Origin: Campylobacter coli 76339
GTDB taxonomy: Bacteria > Campylobacterota > Campylobacteria > Campylobacterales > Campylobacteraceae
Assembly (NCBI GenBank): GCA_000470055.1
Contig: HG326877.1
Span: 1,191,661 to 1,255,660, forward strand
Reading direction: 5' to 3'
Length of the DNA stretch: 64,000 nt
Of the stretch, positions 16,246 through 25,896 are shown one piece after another (positions within the stretch are counted from its first letter, which is position 1; each line of letters starts with the position of its first letter). The notes below the pieces were generated by a model. The model was not told where the DNA came from. It worked only from the letters and a program-made list of their open reading frames with translations, and did no database searches. A program made the position numbers and the translations under genes.

Positions 16246-16593
16246 TTGAAAGCTGTTTTAATATTTCTAGGAGCCATTTTAAATCTTTTTGCTTCTGATT
16301 TCATAACACTTAAAGAGTATTCGAAAATGCTCTATGAAAACCCAAGAGGCATTAGTTGTAAAAAATGCCATGGAAGTGATGGAAGCGAACAAATTCTAGG
16401 TTTTTATATGAAAAATGGGGTTAAAACAGCCTATAAAGTTCCAAGTATTCAAAATCTTAGTTTTGAAGAATTTCGAAATTCTCTTAATCAAGACAAAGAT
16501 GCAAAATCAATCATGCCAAATTATTCATTAACCAATGATGAAATTATAACCTTATATAATTACATCATGCAATCTAAAAAGGAGCAAAAATGA
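16246..16593 (+). CDS. Small periplasmic c-type cytochrome
   Basis: A 115-residue protein with a signal peptide ([16 protein letters not shown]) and one haem-attachment motif, CKKCH at about residues 38-42. [19 protein letters not shown] near the C-terminus supplies the Met axial ligand, so this is a class I monohaem cytochrome. The start is TTG, supported by AAGGTG just upstream. Its stop overlaps the hemL start, linking a haem protein to a haem-synthesis gene. The electron partner is unknown. Confidence 0.85.
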   Translation: MKAVLIFLGAILNLFASDFITLKEYSKMLYENPRGISCKKCHGSDGSEQILGFYMKNGVKTAYKVPSIQNLSFEEFRNSLNQDKDAKSIMPNYSLTNDEIITLYNYIMQSKKEQK

Positions 16594-17864
16594 CAAATAA
16601 AAAGGCTTTTAAAACAGCTTGCAGTCTGATCGCAGGAGGCGTAAATTCTCCCGTTCGTGCTTTTGCAAATGTACAAAGCGAACCTAGATTTATATCTCAT
16701 GGCAAGGGAGCTTATATTTTTGATATAGAAGGAAATAGCTATATTGATTATGTGCAAAGTTGGGGGCCTTTGCTTTTTGGACATTGTGATAAAGATATCT
16801 TAAAAGCTTGCAATCAAGCTTTAAAAAAAGGTTCAAGTTTTGGCGCGCCGACTTTACTAGAAACACAACTAGCCGAGCTTGTTTTAGAAGACTTTCCGCA
16901 TTTAGATAAAATTCGCTTTGTAAGCAGTGGTACAGAAGCAACTATGAGTGCTATACGCCTTGCTCGCGGCTTTACTAAAAAAGATAAAATTCTAAAATTT
17001 GAAGGTTGTTATCACGGGCATTCAGATTCTTTACTTGTAAGTGCTGGAAGCGGCGCTGCTACTTTTAATTCACCGAGCTCTTTAGGGGTTTTAGCAGATG
17101 TAGCAAAGCATACTCTAGTAGCAACTTATAACGATATAGAAAGCGTAAAAGAGCTTTTTGAGAAAAATAAAGACATTGCTTGTGTTATTATTGAGCCTAT
17201 TGCAGGAAATATGGGATTGGTTCCTGGCAAGCAAGATTTCTTAGAAGAGCTTGCCAAAATTTGTAAAGAAAATGATACCTTGCTTATCTTTGATGAAGTG
17301 ATGAGCGGATACAGAGCTTCATATTTTGGCTCTTATGGTATCAATCATATACAAGCAGATATCGTTACTTTTGGCAAGGTTATAGGTGGAGGCTTACCTG
17401 CAGCAGCTTTTGCAGCTAGAACAGAAATCATGGATATTTTAAGTCCATTAGGAGGAGTTTATCAAGCAGGAACACTCAGTGGAAATCCTTTGGCAATGGC
17501 TGCAGGAATTGCTAGTTTATCTAAAGCCAAAAAGAAAAAAGATCTTTATACTAAACTTGGAAAATTAGCCAAAAGGCTTACTAAGGGAATGAAAGAGCTT
17601 GCAAATGAAAGAGGTATTGCTTTACAAACTTGCTATATAGGCTCTATGTTTGGATATTTTTTCACACAAGATCCAGTGTATAATTATAAGGATGCTCTAA
17701 AATCCGATCTTAAACTCTTTTCTAAATTTCATCAAAATATGCTTAAAAATGGAATTTATCTAGCTCCTTCTCAATTTGAAACAGGATTTATCTGCGCTAA
17801 AATGAATAAAGAGCTTATCGATAAAACCTTACAAAGTACATATGAAAGCTTTAAGAAACTATGA
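16590..17864 (+). CDS. hemL: Glutamate-1-semialdehyde 2,1-aminomutase
   Basis: A 424-residue PLP-dependent class III aminomutase making 5-aminolevulinate from glutamate-1-semialdehyde in the C5 haem pathway. Visible motifs: [38 protein letters not shown], the DE-V motif [11 protein letters not shown], and the Schiff-base Lys in [15 protein letters not shown] (about residue 263). Full length. It overlaps the cytochrome gene before it and the AtpZ-like gene after it by 4 bp each, with an AAGGAG site at its ATG. Confidence 0.97.
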   Translation: MTNKKAFKTACSLIAGGVNSPVRAFANVQSEPRFISHGKGAYIFDIEGNSYIDYVQSWGPLLFGHCDKDILKACNQALKKGSSFGAPTLLETQLAELVLEDFPHLDKIRFVSSGTEATMSAIRLARGFTKKDKILKFEGCYHGHSDSLLVSAGSGAATFNSPSSLGVLADVAKHTLVATYNDIESVKELFEKNKDIACVIIEPIAGNMGLVPGKQDFLEELAKICKENDTLLIFDEVMSGYRASYFGSYGINHIQADIVTFGKVIGGGLPAAAFAARTEIMDILSPLGGVYQAGTLSGNPLAMAAGIASLSKAKKKKDLYTKLGKLAKRLTKGMKELANERGIALQTCYIGSMFGYFFTQDPVYNYKDALKSDLKLFSKFHQNMLKNGIYLAPSQFETGFICAKMNKELIDKTLQSTYESFKKL

Positions 17865-18166
17865 GTGAGAATTCTAATAAAAGACAAAAAATCATTCGCA
17901 AGACTATAGAAGCCGCAGATGGGCTTAGTCTTGGAATTTCCATGGTCGTTGCTATTTTAATCGGGATTGGCGTGGGGTATTTGTTAAAAAAATTTACACC
18001 CTACCCTTGGCTTTTTTGGCTGGGTGTATTTTGGGGTGTTGCAGCAGCAATACTTAATGTTTATAAAGCTTATAAATCACAGGTTAAAAGCTATGGAGAA
18101 TTTGAACAAAGGGATGAGTTTATAAAAGAGAAAATTCGTCAAAAAGAACAAGATAATGGAAAATAA
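17861..18166 (+). CDS. AtpZ/AtpI-family membrane protein
   Basis: A 101-residue protein with two membrane helices ([21 protein letters not shown] and [21 protein letters not shown]) joined by a short polar turn, then a charged tail. This is the AtpZ/AtpI layout; family members assist F-type ATP synthase assembly or ion supply. No other atp genes are nearby, so the role is inferred from the family only. The start overlaps the hemL stop. Confidence 0.75.
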   Translation: MSENSNKRQKIIRKTIEAADGLSLGISMVVAILIGIGVGYLLKKFTPYPWLFWLGVFWGVAAAILNVYKAYKSQVKSYGEFEQRDEFIKEKIRQKEQDNGK

Positions 18167-18558
18167 AAGTAGTTTTTTTTATTATCTTATGCTTAATCCA
18201 TATAATGTTTTATTGCGTTCTTATTATTTTAAAATGGATAAATTTAAATATAATTTTAAGCTATGAGTTTGCTTTTTTTAGTATTTTATTGATCGTTTTT
18301 GCTTCTTATTTTAATTATAAAAATTTTATTCTAGCTCAAGCAAAAAATTATCAAAAAGATTTCATTTATCCAAGCTTATTTTATATAAAAAAGATAGAAA
18401 AACTACCTAGGATTGTTAAATTTATACCCGTCAAAGACGATTTAACTCTAAATTTTAAAGATAGGTTGCGCTTTTTTACTCTGTTTTTTGCTTTATTTAA
18501 GTTGATAGCCTATGGAGTTTTAGTTGCGGGTATTTTTATTTTTGCATCGTCAAGATAG
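18156..18558 (+). CDS. Small integral membrane protein, frame interrupted at a T8 run
   Basis: From ATG 18205 the frame gives 117 residues with membrane helices at the N-terminus (SYEFAFFSILLIVFASYF) and C-terminus (FALFKLIAYGVLVAGIFIF). The better start is ATG 18156, which overlaps the preceding stop, but that frame ([10 protein letters not shown]) is off by one base at T8, 18173-18180. With T7 it reads [21 protein letters not shown] into the rest, restoring a full first membrane helix and a product of about 133 residues. No family recognised. Either the tract is a real length variant or one T is an error. Confidence 0.6.
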
Positions 18559-18638
18559 ATTAGATATTTTATCTTATATATGTGGAATTTCATCCTTGCT
18601 GGTATGTGTTTTTATTTTTATGCTGTATATAAGAAGAT

Positions 18639-19827
18639 ATGAGTACCAAAAAAAATCATTAGATCCATGACAGCACTTTTTGCCAGTATGACATTCTTGT
18701 TTGCAGGCAATGCTTTGATAGTAAGCTCCATAGGTGTTATCTTAAAAGAAAATGGAGAAAGTTCTTTAGCAGTTGGAGTAGTAAGCTCTTGCTTTTTTAT
18801 AGGAGCCCTTATAGGCACCATTGGAGCACATAAAATTATCTCTCGTATTGGACATATAAGATCTTTTGGTTTGTTTGGTGCGGTATTTGGAATTTCTGCT
18901 ATGCTTCATACTCTTAGCGAAAATCTTGTTTTTTGGGCAATTTTAAGATTTTTTATAGGAATTTGCTATTATGGACTTTTAATGGTAATAGAATCATGGC
19001 TTAATGAAAAAAGTAAAAATGCTGTTCGTTCTAGAATTTTAGGTTTTTATGAAATCGTATTTTATCTTGCATTTGGCATTGGAGTTTTGATTATCGCCCT
19101 AGATTTAAGCAAACATAATATATTTATTTTAAGCGCAGCACTTATCTTACTTTCATCATTGCCTTTAAATTTAATCAAAATCAAAGAGCCCGTCTTGCCT
19201 GCGCCAAGTCCTATTTCTATACCTAAAATTTTTGACATAGCCCCCTTGGCTATCGTTACAAGTTTTGTAGCTGGAATGCTCATTAATGGTTTTTTTTCCA
19301 TGGCGTCTTTGTTTATACTTTTACAAGGTTTTGATGCTAAAGAAGTTTCTTATTTTATGTTTTGTGGGGTATTGGGTGGATTTTTAGCCCAAACTGTTGT
19401 AGGAAGCATTTCTGACAAAATGGGGAGAAAATTTGCAATCATTACTTGTTCAAGCATAGGTTTTTTTACTATGCTCATCTTTGCTTTTTTCAAACTTCAT
19501 TTGTATATACAATATTTTTTAGGTATTTTACTTGGCATAGGAGTTTTTTGTCTTTATGCTCTAGCTCTTGCAAGGGCTAATGATATGCTAACAAATAAAA
19601 ATCGAGGAGTAGAATTAGGTCGTGGAGTTTTATTCTGCTATTCTTTAGGCTCTTTGGTTGGTCCTTTAATTTTAGGGTTTTTAATACAGTATTTTAACAC
19701 AAATGGTTTTGTTTGGTTTTATATAGCTTCTCTTGGATTTCTTATCCTTTTTGCAGTTAATAAACCTAATATTTTAAATAAAAAATTTAAGAAAAAACCA
19801 GGAAATATGGTGATGCTTGATGATTAA
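18639..19827 (+). CDS. Major facilitator superfamily transporter (start disputed by an A8 run)
   Basis: A roughly 386-396-residue MFS permease with 12 predicted membrane segments. The loop GSISDKMGRKFAI (about residues 257-269) is the cytoplasmic MFS motif, and RFFIGICYYGLLMVIESWLNEK marks the YcaD-type drug/sugar MFS subfamily. An in-frame ATG lies at 18667. An earlier ATG at 18639 (MSTKK...) has its frame broken by A8 at 18648-18655; with seven As it reads MSTKKIIRSMTALFASM and joins the gene. The substrate is unknown. The last bases overlap the FliK-like gene. Confidence 0.78.
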
Positions 19828-22033
19828 TACCCAACTTACAAGCCAAATTGCAAACGCTCAAAAAAATGACATAAAAACAGATAGTGGGATAAGTAAAGAC
19901 AAGCTAAATTCTAAAGATAATCCTAAAGAAGCACTTTCTCAAGCCTTAAAGCAAAATTTAGGCCTAAGTCAAAATGCAAGCGATGAGGAGGTTTTAACTC
20001 GTCTTGTTCAGAATGAAACAAGCGCAAAATTAAAAGAACTTGTCAATAAACTCTTAGATCAAATCAATGCGCAAAAAAATCCTGATTCGCCCATGCTTAA
20101 ACAAGGAAAGAATTTAAATTTAGCTCCTAATTTTGCCAATGAATTAAAAGTTTTAAGCACAGAACTTGCAAAAAGCGATACCTTCACTCAAGTTTTGGAT
20201 AAATTAAACCAAATTTTAAAACCCGCAAGTGAAATAAAAAATAGCAATCTAGCGCCTTTATTAAAAAATTCCGGTGTTTTTTTTGAAGCAAAATTAAAAG
20301 ATGGTTTAAATGAAGAATTACTACCTAAAAGTTTTCATTCTCTTATAAGTACTATCAAAGGGCTTAGCAGCGAAAAACTAAGCGCACAAATCGCCCAACT
20401 TGCAAATGCAAATTTAAGTCCTAAAGATACTTTAAAAGAACTAAAAAATATCATCTATTCCAATAAAAACGAAAATAAGCAAATTTTAAATCAAAGTTCT
20501 TTCAAGGCGCTTTTAAATTTAAGCTCAAAGCTAGAGAATTTTAAAAACTATATTGCCAAAAATCCGAGCCATACTCAAGAAAAAATTCTTCCTATAGCTA
20601 GCAAAATCGCAAAAGAATTAAATGCAATAAAAAATGATTTTTTTAAGGCCTTGAATAAACCAGAAAATTTAATGATAAAAGATACCGAGCTTCTAAAACA
20701 AAGCGCATGGGCGTTTGAGAAAGTAGAAAATACCTTAAAAAATATCCTAGGTGATCATTTTCCTAAAACACCGCAAAAAGAAAGCATCTTGGAAAATCTT
20801 CTAAATTCCAAAGAAAACATTAAAGATGAAAATCTTAATTCTGCTATAAAAAATGAGCAGAGTGAGAAAAATGAACCTCAAATAACAAAAAAAGAGGATT
20901 TGCTAGACGATGATACGGATACAAAACGAACACTCGAAGGAGAAAATTTAGAATCTCAAGAAGATTCCTTCCTAGAAGGAGATTTGGATTTCAAAACAGA
21001 AGAAGGTAAAGAAAATACTCCGGATTCAAAAGATAAAGTAGAAGAAAACCAATCAGAAAACAATACAAAAAATTCCACCTCAAACCAAGATAAAATCAAA
21101 GATGAAAAACAAGAAAAAATTAAAGAAAATATTAGCAAGGAAAATCCTAAATTTTATGAAGCAAAAACAGAAAATAAAACTTTAAATACCAACAACCCAA
21201 ACAACACACAAAATATAAATAATTCTCAAAATACACAACAATTTAACAATCAAGCTACTCAAAATATCTTAAAAAATCAAGAGTTTATAAAACAAAATAT
21301 TGTAAAAAATTTGGCCTTTAGTGTAGAGAATTTGGACTTAGAACAAGTACAGGATTTAAGTAAAAGCTTAAACAATCTCTCAAGAAAACTCAACGAAAGT
21401 CTTAAAGAACTCGAACCCCATACTCACAATGCTAGACACAATCAAGCAGAATTAAAAACCTTAGATCATAAACTAAATCTATCCATGAAAGATTTAGCAC
21501 AAATTAAACCAAAAACCGAGCAAGATATAGCCGAATCCTTACATCATGATGTAAAATCAACCCTTTTGCAAATTTCAAATTTAGCTAAAAACGAAGGTAA
21601 TGAGGCTGTATACAATCAAGCCAATCGTCTTTTAGCACAAATTGAACTCAATCAACTCATGTCTTTAGCTAACGATTCTATCAATACCTACCTACCCTTT
21701 TCTTGGGAAGATTTAGATGATTCTAAAATCATGTTTAGGCGTGGAAAAAAAGATAAATTTTTTGCTCAAATCAAACTTGAATTTGCTAAGCTTGGCGATT
21801 TGGAAATTCTTATCTCTTTAAACAATGAAAAGTATATAGATATCAATATCATGGCAGAGAATGTTGATTTTAGAAAAACCATCTATGAAAATGCCCATGA
21901 ACTTAAAAGAAATATCAACAAAGCAGGACTTTTAAGCGCAAATTTCTTTGTGGGGGATATCATAAGAAGCAAATTTGATACAAGAAATGCTAAAAATTTA
22001 GATCTTGAAATGGGTATGGATAAAAAAGTATGA
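19820..22033 (+). CDS. Large FliK-like protein with hook-length-control C-terminal domain
   Basis: A 737-residue protein. Residues 1-330 are K/N/L-rich helical repeats. About 330-490 is a low-complexity, highly charged D/E/K/N/Q linker. About 490-720 is a globular end: YLPFSWEDLDDSKIMFRRGKKDKFFAQIKLEFAKLGDLEILISL followed by a long helix and LLSANFFVG. That layout (long unstructured ruler, then a compact domain comparing 'LG-x-l-x-I-x-l') is like the Flg_hook domain of FliK. Its stop overlaps flhX, a paralogue of the FliK partner FlhB. Campylobacter has another fliK elsewhere, so this may be a second ruler or export-gate protein. I use ATG 19820 rather than TTG 19817. Confidence 0.65.
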   Translation: MINTQLTSQIANAQKNDIKTDSGISKDKLNSKDNPKEALSQALKQNLGLSQNASDEEVLTRLVQNETSAKLKELVNKLLDQINAQKNPDSPMLKQGKNLNLAPNFANELKVLSTELAKSDTFTQVLDKLNQILKPASEIKNSNLAPLLKNSGVFFEAKLKDGLNEELLPKSFHSLISTIKGLSSEKLSAQIAQLANANLSPKDTLKELKNIIYSNKNENKQILNQSSFKALLNLSSKLENFKNYIAKNPSHTQEKILPIASKIAKELNAIKNDFFKALNKPENLMIKDTELLKQSAWAFEKVENTLKNILGDHFPKTPQKESILENLLNSKENIKDENLNSAIKNEQSEKNEPQITKKEDLLDDDTDTKRTLEGENLESQEDSFLEGDLDFKTEEGKENTPDSKDKVEENQSENNTKNSTSNQDKIKDEKQEKIKENISKENPKFYEAKTENKTLNTNNPNNTQNINNSQNTQQFNNQATQNILKNQEFIKQNIVKNLAFSVENLDLEQVQDLSKSLNNLSRKLNESLKELEPHTHNARHNQAELKTLDHKLNLSMKDLAQIKPKTEQDIAESLHHDVKSTLLQISNLAKNEGNEAVYNQANRLLAQIELNQLMSLANDSINTYLPFSWEDLDDSKIMFRRGKKDKFFAQIKLEFAKLGDLEILISLNNEKYIDINIMAENVDFRKTIYENAHELKRNINKAGLLSANFFVGDIIRSKFDTRNAKNLDLEMGMDKKV

Positions 22034-22311
22034 GCAAGATAAAAAAATCAATCAAAAAAGCTGTTGCTCTAGGCTATCAAAAAGAAAAAAATTCAGCACC
22101 TAAAGTCCTTGCAAGTGGCAAAGGAGAAAGCGCTGCTAAAATCATCTCTTTAGCTAAAGAACACGGAGTTCCCATCAAAGAAGATGAGGATTTGATAGAA
22201 ATTTTAAGCAAATTAGACTTAGGAGATGAAATTCCACCTAATATGTACAAGGCCGTAGCTGAAGTTTTTGCTTTTATTTATCAAATGGCAAATAAAACAC
22301 CTAAAAACTAA
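22030..22311 (+). CDS. flhX: FlhX: stand-alone FlhB C-terminal-domain homologue
   Basis: A 93-residue cytoplasmic protein matching the C-terminal cleavage fragment of the flagellar export-gate protein FlhB: KKAVALGYQKEKNSAPKVLASGKG, then KEHGVPIKEDEDLIEILSKLDLGDEIPPNMYKAVAEVFAFIY. The autocleavage NPTH tetrapeptide of FlhB is absent, as SIKK occupies its place, so it starts as a pre-cut fragment. In Helicobacter and Campylobacter such FlhX proteins can substitute for FlhB-C in flagellar export. It overlaps the FliK-like gene upstream (ATGA) and converges on psd with a 4-bp overlap. Confidence 0.85.
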   Translation: MSKIKKSIKKAVALGYQKEKNSAPKVLASGKGESAAKIISLAKEHGVPIKEDEDLIEILSKLDLGDEIPPNMYKAVAEVFAFIYQMANKTPKN

Positions 22312-23108
22312 TCTGCTATTTTTTCTCCAAACTTAACACTCTGCCCTGCTCTAAGCTTTATATCTAAAAGTCCTTTTTGAGCAATTAAAACTATGGTAGA
22401 ACCTAATTCAAAATTGCCCAACTCCTCACCTTTTTTAAGCTCTAAATTTTCATATTTTCTAGTAAAATTATGAGAAGTTTTTGCATTAGTTTGTATGCTT
22501 GTATCGAAATTAAAACGCATTTTTCCTACATTTTGAGCCCCTACAAACACAAGCCAAAAAATACCCTTATCGTTTTGGCATTTTAAACTCACTCTTTCAT
22601 TTTTTACATATAAATTGCTAATACGCTCTAAATGCTTTTCATTTACACTATAAAGTGCCCCGCTTGTATAAGTTGCACTTAAAATTTGCATATCACAAGG
22701 ACTATGATAGCGATGATAATCTCTTGGAGAAAGATAGATATTGACATAATCAAGCCCATTTTCTAGCTCTTCTTTTGCAAAACTATCTTTTAAAAGCTCT
22801 TCTACGCTGTAAGTATGTCCTTTAATCGAAAAAGCAAAAGGTGTGTTATCTGCTAAAAAAGCACTTCCGCACTCTAAAATTTTTCCATCGCTTGGGCTTA
22901 TAAAACCTTCATTTATCTCTCTTGGAATTTGCAAAGATCTTGTAAAAAGCGCATTTAAGCTCTCATACTCACAAGGGGCTTTAAATTCACTCATGTCGAT
23001 CTTAAAATAATCAACATATTTTTCATTGATTGTTTTTTGTATAAAACTAGGAAATTTAATCCCTGCTATAAGTCCAAAAATTCTTGAACTCTCATTAGAA
23101 AAACTCAT
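22308..23108 (-). CDS. psd: Phosphatidylserine decarboxylase
   Basis: A 266-residue proenzyme converting phosphatidylserine to phosphatidylethanolamine at the inner membrane. The self-cleavage site that generates the pyruvoyl group is visible as ELGSTIVLI near residue 242 (LGST motif). The catalytic-triad region YLSPRDYHRYHSPCD and SPSDGKI are also present. The start overlaps the upstream phosphoesterase stop (ATGA), so the two form an operon. Confidence 0.95.
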   Translation of the reverse strand: MSFSNESSRIFGLIAGIKFPSFIQKTINEKYVDYFKIDMSEFKAPCEYESLNALFTRSLQIPREINEGFISPSDGKILECGSAFLADNTPFAFSIKGHTYSVEELLKDSFAKEELENGLDYVNIYLSPRDYHRYHSPCDMQILSATYTSGALYSVNEKHLERISNLYVKNERVSLKCQNDKGIFWLVFVGAQNVGKMRFNFDTSIQTNAKTSHNFTRKYENLELKKGEELGNFELGSTIVLIAQKGLLDIKLRAGQSVKFGEKIAD

Positions 23109-24247
23109 TTTTCACCTTTCAAATTTAAAATCACAATTTCATTAGGAGCAAAAACCCTTAAACTAGGCCCCCAAAATCCCGCCCCACTACTAACAAAAAG
23201 CTTGGTATTTTTGCCCAAATCATAAAGTCCATGCACAAAACCTTGCTGAAGTTTTACCAAGAGCATAAAAGGGAAAATTTGTCCCCCATGTGTATGACCG
23301 CTTAAAACAAGATCAAAATCACTTAAATCATAAAGCAAAGCAGTTTTAGGTTGGTGAGCAAGTAAAATGCTAGGTTTACTTGTATTTAAATCTACCTTGA
23401 CTCTTGCTAAATCAGGAGCATACAAACCCTTACTAAGCCCTGCTAAATCTCCAAGTCCTGCGATATTTATAAAGCCTAGATCTAAATTTTGATTGACTAA
23501 AATTTTCATATCAGTATATTTCTTAAGCAAGTCTAAAACTTCTTCTATTCCGTGATAGTACTCATGATTTCCTAAAGCATAAAAAGTTCCATAAGTGGAT
23601 TTTAAATCATTAAGTCTTGAAATATAACTTTGCAATTCTTTAGGATTTGTATCTACCAAATCTCCTACTATAACCACCATATCAGGCTTTTGTAAATTTA
23701 CCTCGGCAATAAGCTTATCTAAAAAATCCTTGTGCAAATTTTTACCCAGATGTATATCTGTAAGCATAGCTATTTTTAAATCACGATCAAGTTTAGCAAG
23801 ATGAATATCCACATTTTGAATTTCAGGTACTCTTATAGCATTATTTATACTTGTATAAATCAATACTGCTGCTAAAGTTATAATGGCGAAATCAAAAAAT
23901 GAACGCAAAGTAAGATTATATTTTTTATGCGTCTTGCCTATCAGTATTAAAATAAGCCTTATAAAATCAAGCGCCAAAGTTATGAAAAACAAACAATAAG
24001 TTGGCGCATACAATGCAGCCAAAAATTCATACCAACTGTCGCTTAAGTACTCATTTCTACGAAAGATTAAAAATATCGCTTGAGCTAAAAAAAGCAGAGC
24101 GAAAACAAAGGCAAAAATTTTATAAAGATGCTTAAAAATAAAAATTTTCCTAATCAGTCTTTTGTAAATATAAATATTTGCCAAACCAAAAATTAATAAT
24201 GTAACGAAAGAAAAAATAAAAAATATCATAATGTCGATTATAGCCAA
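23105..24247 (-). CDS. Membrane-anchored metallophosphoesterase (YkuE/YaeI type)
   Basis: A 380-residue protein. Four or so N-terminal membrane helices (to about residue 145) are followed by a calcineurin-like phosphoesterase with all metal motifs: TDIHLG, GDLVDTN, GNHEYYHG, LAHQP and SGHTHGGQ. Related YkuE/YaeI proteins act on lipid-linked phosphates at the membrane, and the psd gene directly downstream suggests a phospholipid or lipid-A precursor substrate, which is inference. It starts at ATG 24247. Confidence 0.85.
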   Translation of the reverse strand: MAIIDIMIFFIFSFVTLLIFGLANIYIYKRLIRKIFIFKHLYKIFAFVFALLFLAQAIFLIFRRNEYLSDSWYEFLAALYAPTYCLFFITLALDFIRLILILIGKTHKKYNLTLRSFFDFAIITLAAVLIYTSINNAIRVPEIQNVDIHLAKLDRDLKIAMLTDIHLGKNLHKDFLDKLIAEVNLQKPDMVVIVGDLVDTNPKELQSYISRLNDLKSTYGTFYALGNHEYYHGIEEVLDLLKKYTDMKILVNQNLDLGFINIAGLGDLAGLSKGLYAPDLARVKVDLNTSKPSILLAHQPKTALLYDLSDFDLVLSGHTHGGQIFPFMLLVKLQQGFVHGLYDLGKNTKLFVSSGAGFWGPSLRVFAPNEIVILNLKGEK

Positions 24248-24280
24248 GTAAAGATTAAATAACCATATAAATTTTTCTGT

Positions 24281-24286
24281 TATAAT
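24281..24286 (+). promoter_or_regulatory. Extended -10 promoter of gltX operon
   Basis: TGTTATAAT (TATAAT at 24281-24286) preceded by T-rich DNA, 30 bp upstream of the gltX ATG. This is the usual Campylobacter sigma-70 form with an extended -10 and no clear -35. Confidence 0.65.
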
Positions 24287-24315
24287 AGACCTTTAATAAA
24301 ATAAAAGGTTATCAA

Positions 24316-25611
24316 ATGTATCGTTTTGCACCTTCTCCAACAGGTGATATGCATATAGGAAATCTGCGCGCAGCTTTATTTAATTATATATGCGCTAGAC
24401 AAAAAAATATGGATTTTATTTTGCGTATCGAAGACACCGATAAGGCTAGAAATATAACAGGAAAAGAAGAAGAAATTAAAGAAATTTTACATCTATTTGG
24501 TATTTCATGGCAGCATTATTATGTGCAAAGTGAAAATTTAAAATTTCATCGTCAAATGGCATTAAGGCTTGTAAGCGAAAAAAAGGCTTTTGCTTGTTTT
24601 TGTACCGAAGAAGAGCTTGAAGCAAAAAAAGAACTTGCCAAAAAACAAGGTAAAGCATATCGTTACGATGGTACTTGTCAGAATTTAGCAGACATTGATG
24701 TTTTAGAATGCGAAAAACCCTTTGTAATTCGCCTTAAAAAACCTACTCACACTATGAAATTTACAGATTTTGTCAAGGGAGAATTGAGTTTTGAGCCTGA
24801 AAATATCGATTCTTTTGTGATTATGCGAACAGATAAAACCCCTACTTATAATTTTGCTTGCGCAGTAGATGATATGCTTGAAAATGTAAGTTGCATCATA
24901 CGCGGTGAAGATCATGTTTCAAATACTCCAAAACAAGAACATATTCGCGCAAGTTTAGGTTATGATAAAGCTATGACTTATGCACATTTGCCTATTATTT
25001 TAAATGAAGAGGGCGTGAAAATGAGCAAAAGAGAAGCTCATTCTTCAGTAAAATGGCTACTTGAAAGTGGAATTTTACCTAGTGCGATCGCGAATTATCT
25101 TATCATGTTGGGAAATAAAACTCCTCGTGAAATTTTTACCCTAGAAGAAGCGATTGAGTGGTTTGATATTGGCAAAATTTCTAAAGCTCCAGCAAGATTT
25201 GACCTTAAAAAACTTTTACAAATCAATCGCGAACATATAAAAATGATGTCAGATGATGAACTCAACACTGCTTTAAATTTAAACAAAGATCTAGCACAAC
25301 TTGCTAAATTTTATACCCAAGAAGCAAGTACTATCAAAGAGATCAAAGAAAAACTAGAAGCCATCTTTGGTATTAAAGATTTTAACGAATTTGAACCAGA
25401 ATGTAAAATTTTAAAAGATCTTTTGAGTCAAATCGAACCTTTTGAAAGTTACGAAGAGTTTAAAAGCTATCTCTTAGAAAAAAGTCAATTGAAGGGTAAA
25501 AAATTTTTTATGCCTCTAAGGATCATCCTAACAGGAAATACTCACGGTCCTGAATTAAGCGATCTTTACCCTTATATAAAAAATTATATTAATGAATTAG
25601 CAAGGATATAA
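24316..25611 (+). CDS. gltX: Glutamyl-tRNA synthetase
   Basis: A 431-residue class I aminoacyl-tRNA synthetase. The HIGH motif appears as [13 protein letters not shown], the KMSKS motif as [12 protein letters not shown] (about residue 237), and RIEDTDKAR binds glutamate. Cys-rich [12 protein letters not shown] is in the zinc-binding position. Campylobacters carry two GltX proteins, one charging tRNA-Gln for the amidotransferase route; which one this is cannot be decided here. First gene of an operon with the YggT-family and slt genes. Confidence 0.94.
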   Translation: MYRFAPSPTGDMHIGNLRAALFNYICARQKNMDFILRIEDTDKARNITGKEEEIKEILHLFGISWQHYYVQSENLKFHRQMALRLVSEKKAFACFCTEEELEAKKELAKKQGKAYRYDGTCQNLADIDVLECEKPFVIRLKKPTHTMKFTDFVKGELSFEPENIDSFVIMRTDKTPTYNFACAVDDMLENVSCIIRGEDHVSNTPKQEHIRASLGYDKAMTYAHLPIILNEEGVKMSKREAHSSVKWLLESGILPSAIANYLIMLGNKTPREIFTLEEAIEWFDIGKISKAPARFDLKKLLQINREHIKMMSDDELNTALNLNKDLAQLAKFYTQEASTIKEIKEKLEAIFGIKDFNEFEPECKILKDLLSQIEPFESYEEFKSYLLEKSQLKGKKFFMPLRIILTGNTHGPELSDLYPYIKNYINELARI

Positions 25612-25614
25612 ATA

Positions 25615-25896
25615 ATGGTTGTAGATTCTTTGATTATTTCTATTTTTCAAGTGATTCAAATTATTATCAATATTTACACTTGGATTATTATCATCACAGC
25701 ACTTTTAAGTTGGGTAAATCCTGATCCTTACAATCCTATAGTTCAAATTTTATATAAGCTAAGTTATCCTGCTTATGCTTTAGCTAGAAAAATTCCAACA
25801 CGCATAGGAAGTATAGATCTAGCGCCTTTGATTATCGTTTTAGCATTACAATTTCTTAGTATTTTTCTTGGAAATATCTTAAGGAGCTTGTTGTGA
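25615..25896 (+). CDS. YggT-family membrane protein
   Basis: A 93-residue protein with two hydrophobic segments and the family motif ITALLSWVNPDPYNPIVQILYKLSYP (about residues 28-53), followed by IDLAPLIIVLALQFLSIFL. YggT proteins are linked to cell-envelope or cell-division functions in other bacteria, mostly uncharacterised. It is sandwiched between gltX (3-bp gap) and slt (overlapping start). Confidence 0.88.
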   Translation: MVVDSLIISIFQVIQIIINIYTWIIIITALLSWVNPDPYNPIVQILYKLSYPAYALARKIPTRIGSIDLAPLIIVLALQFLSIFLGNILRSLL

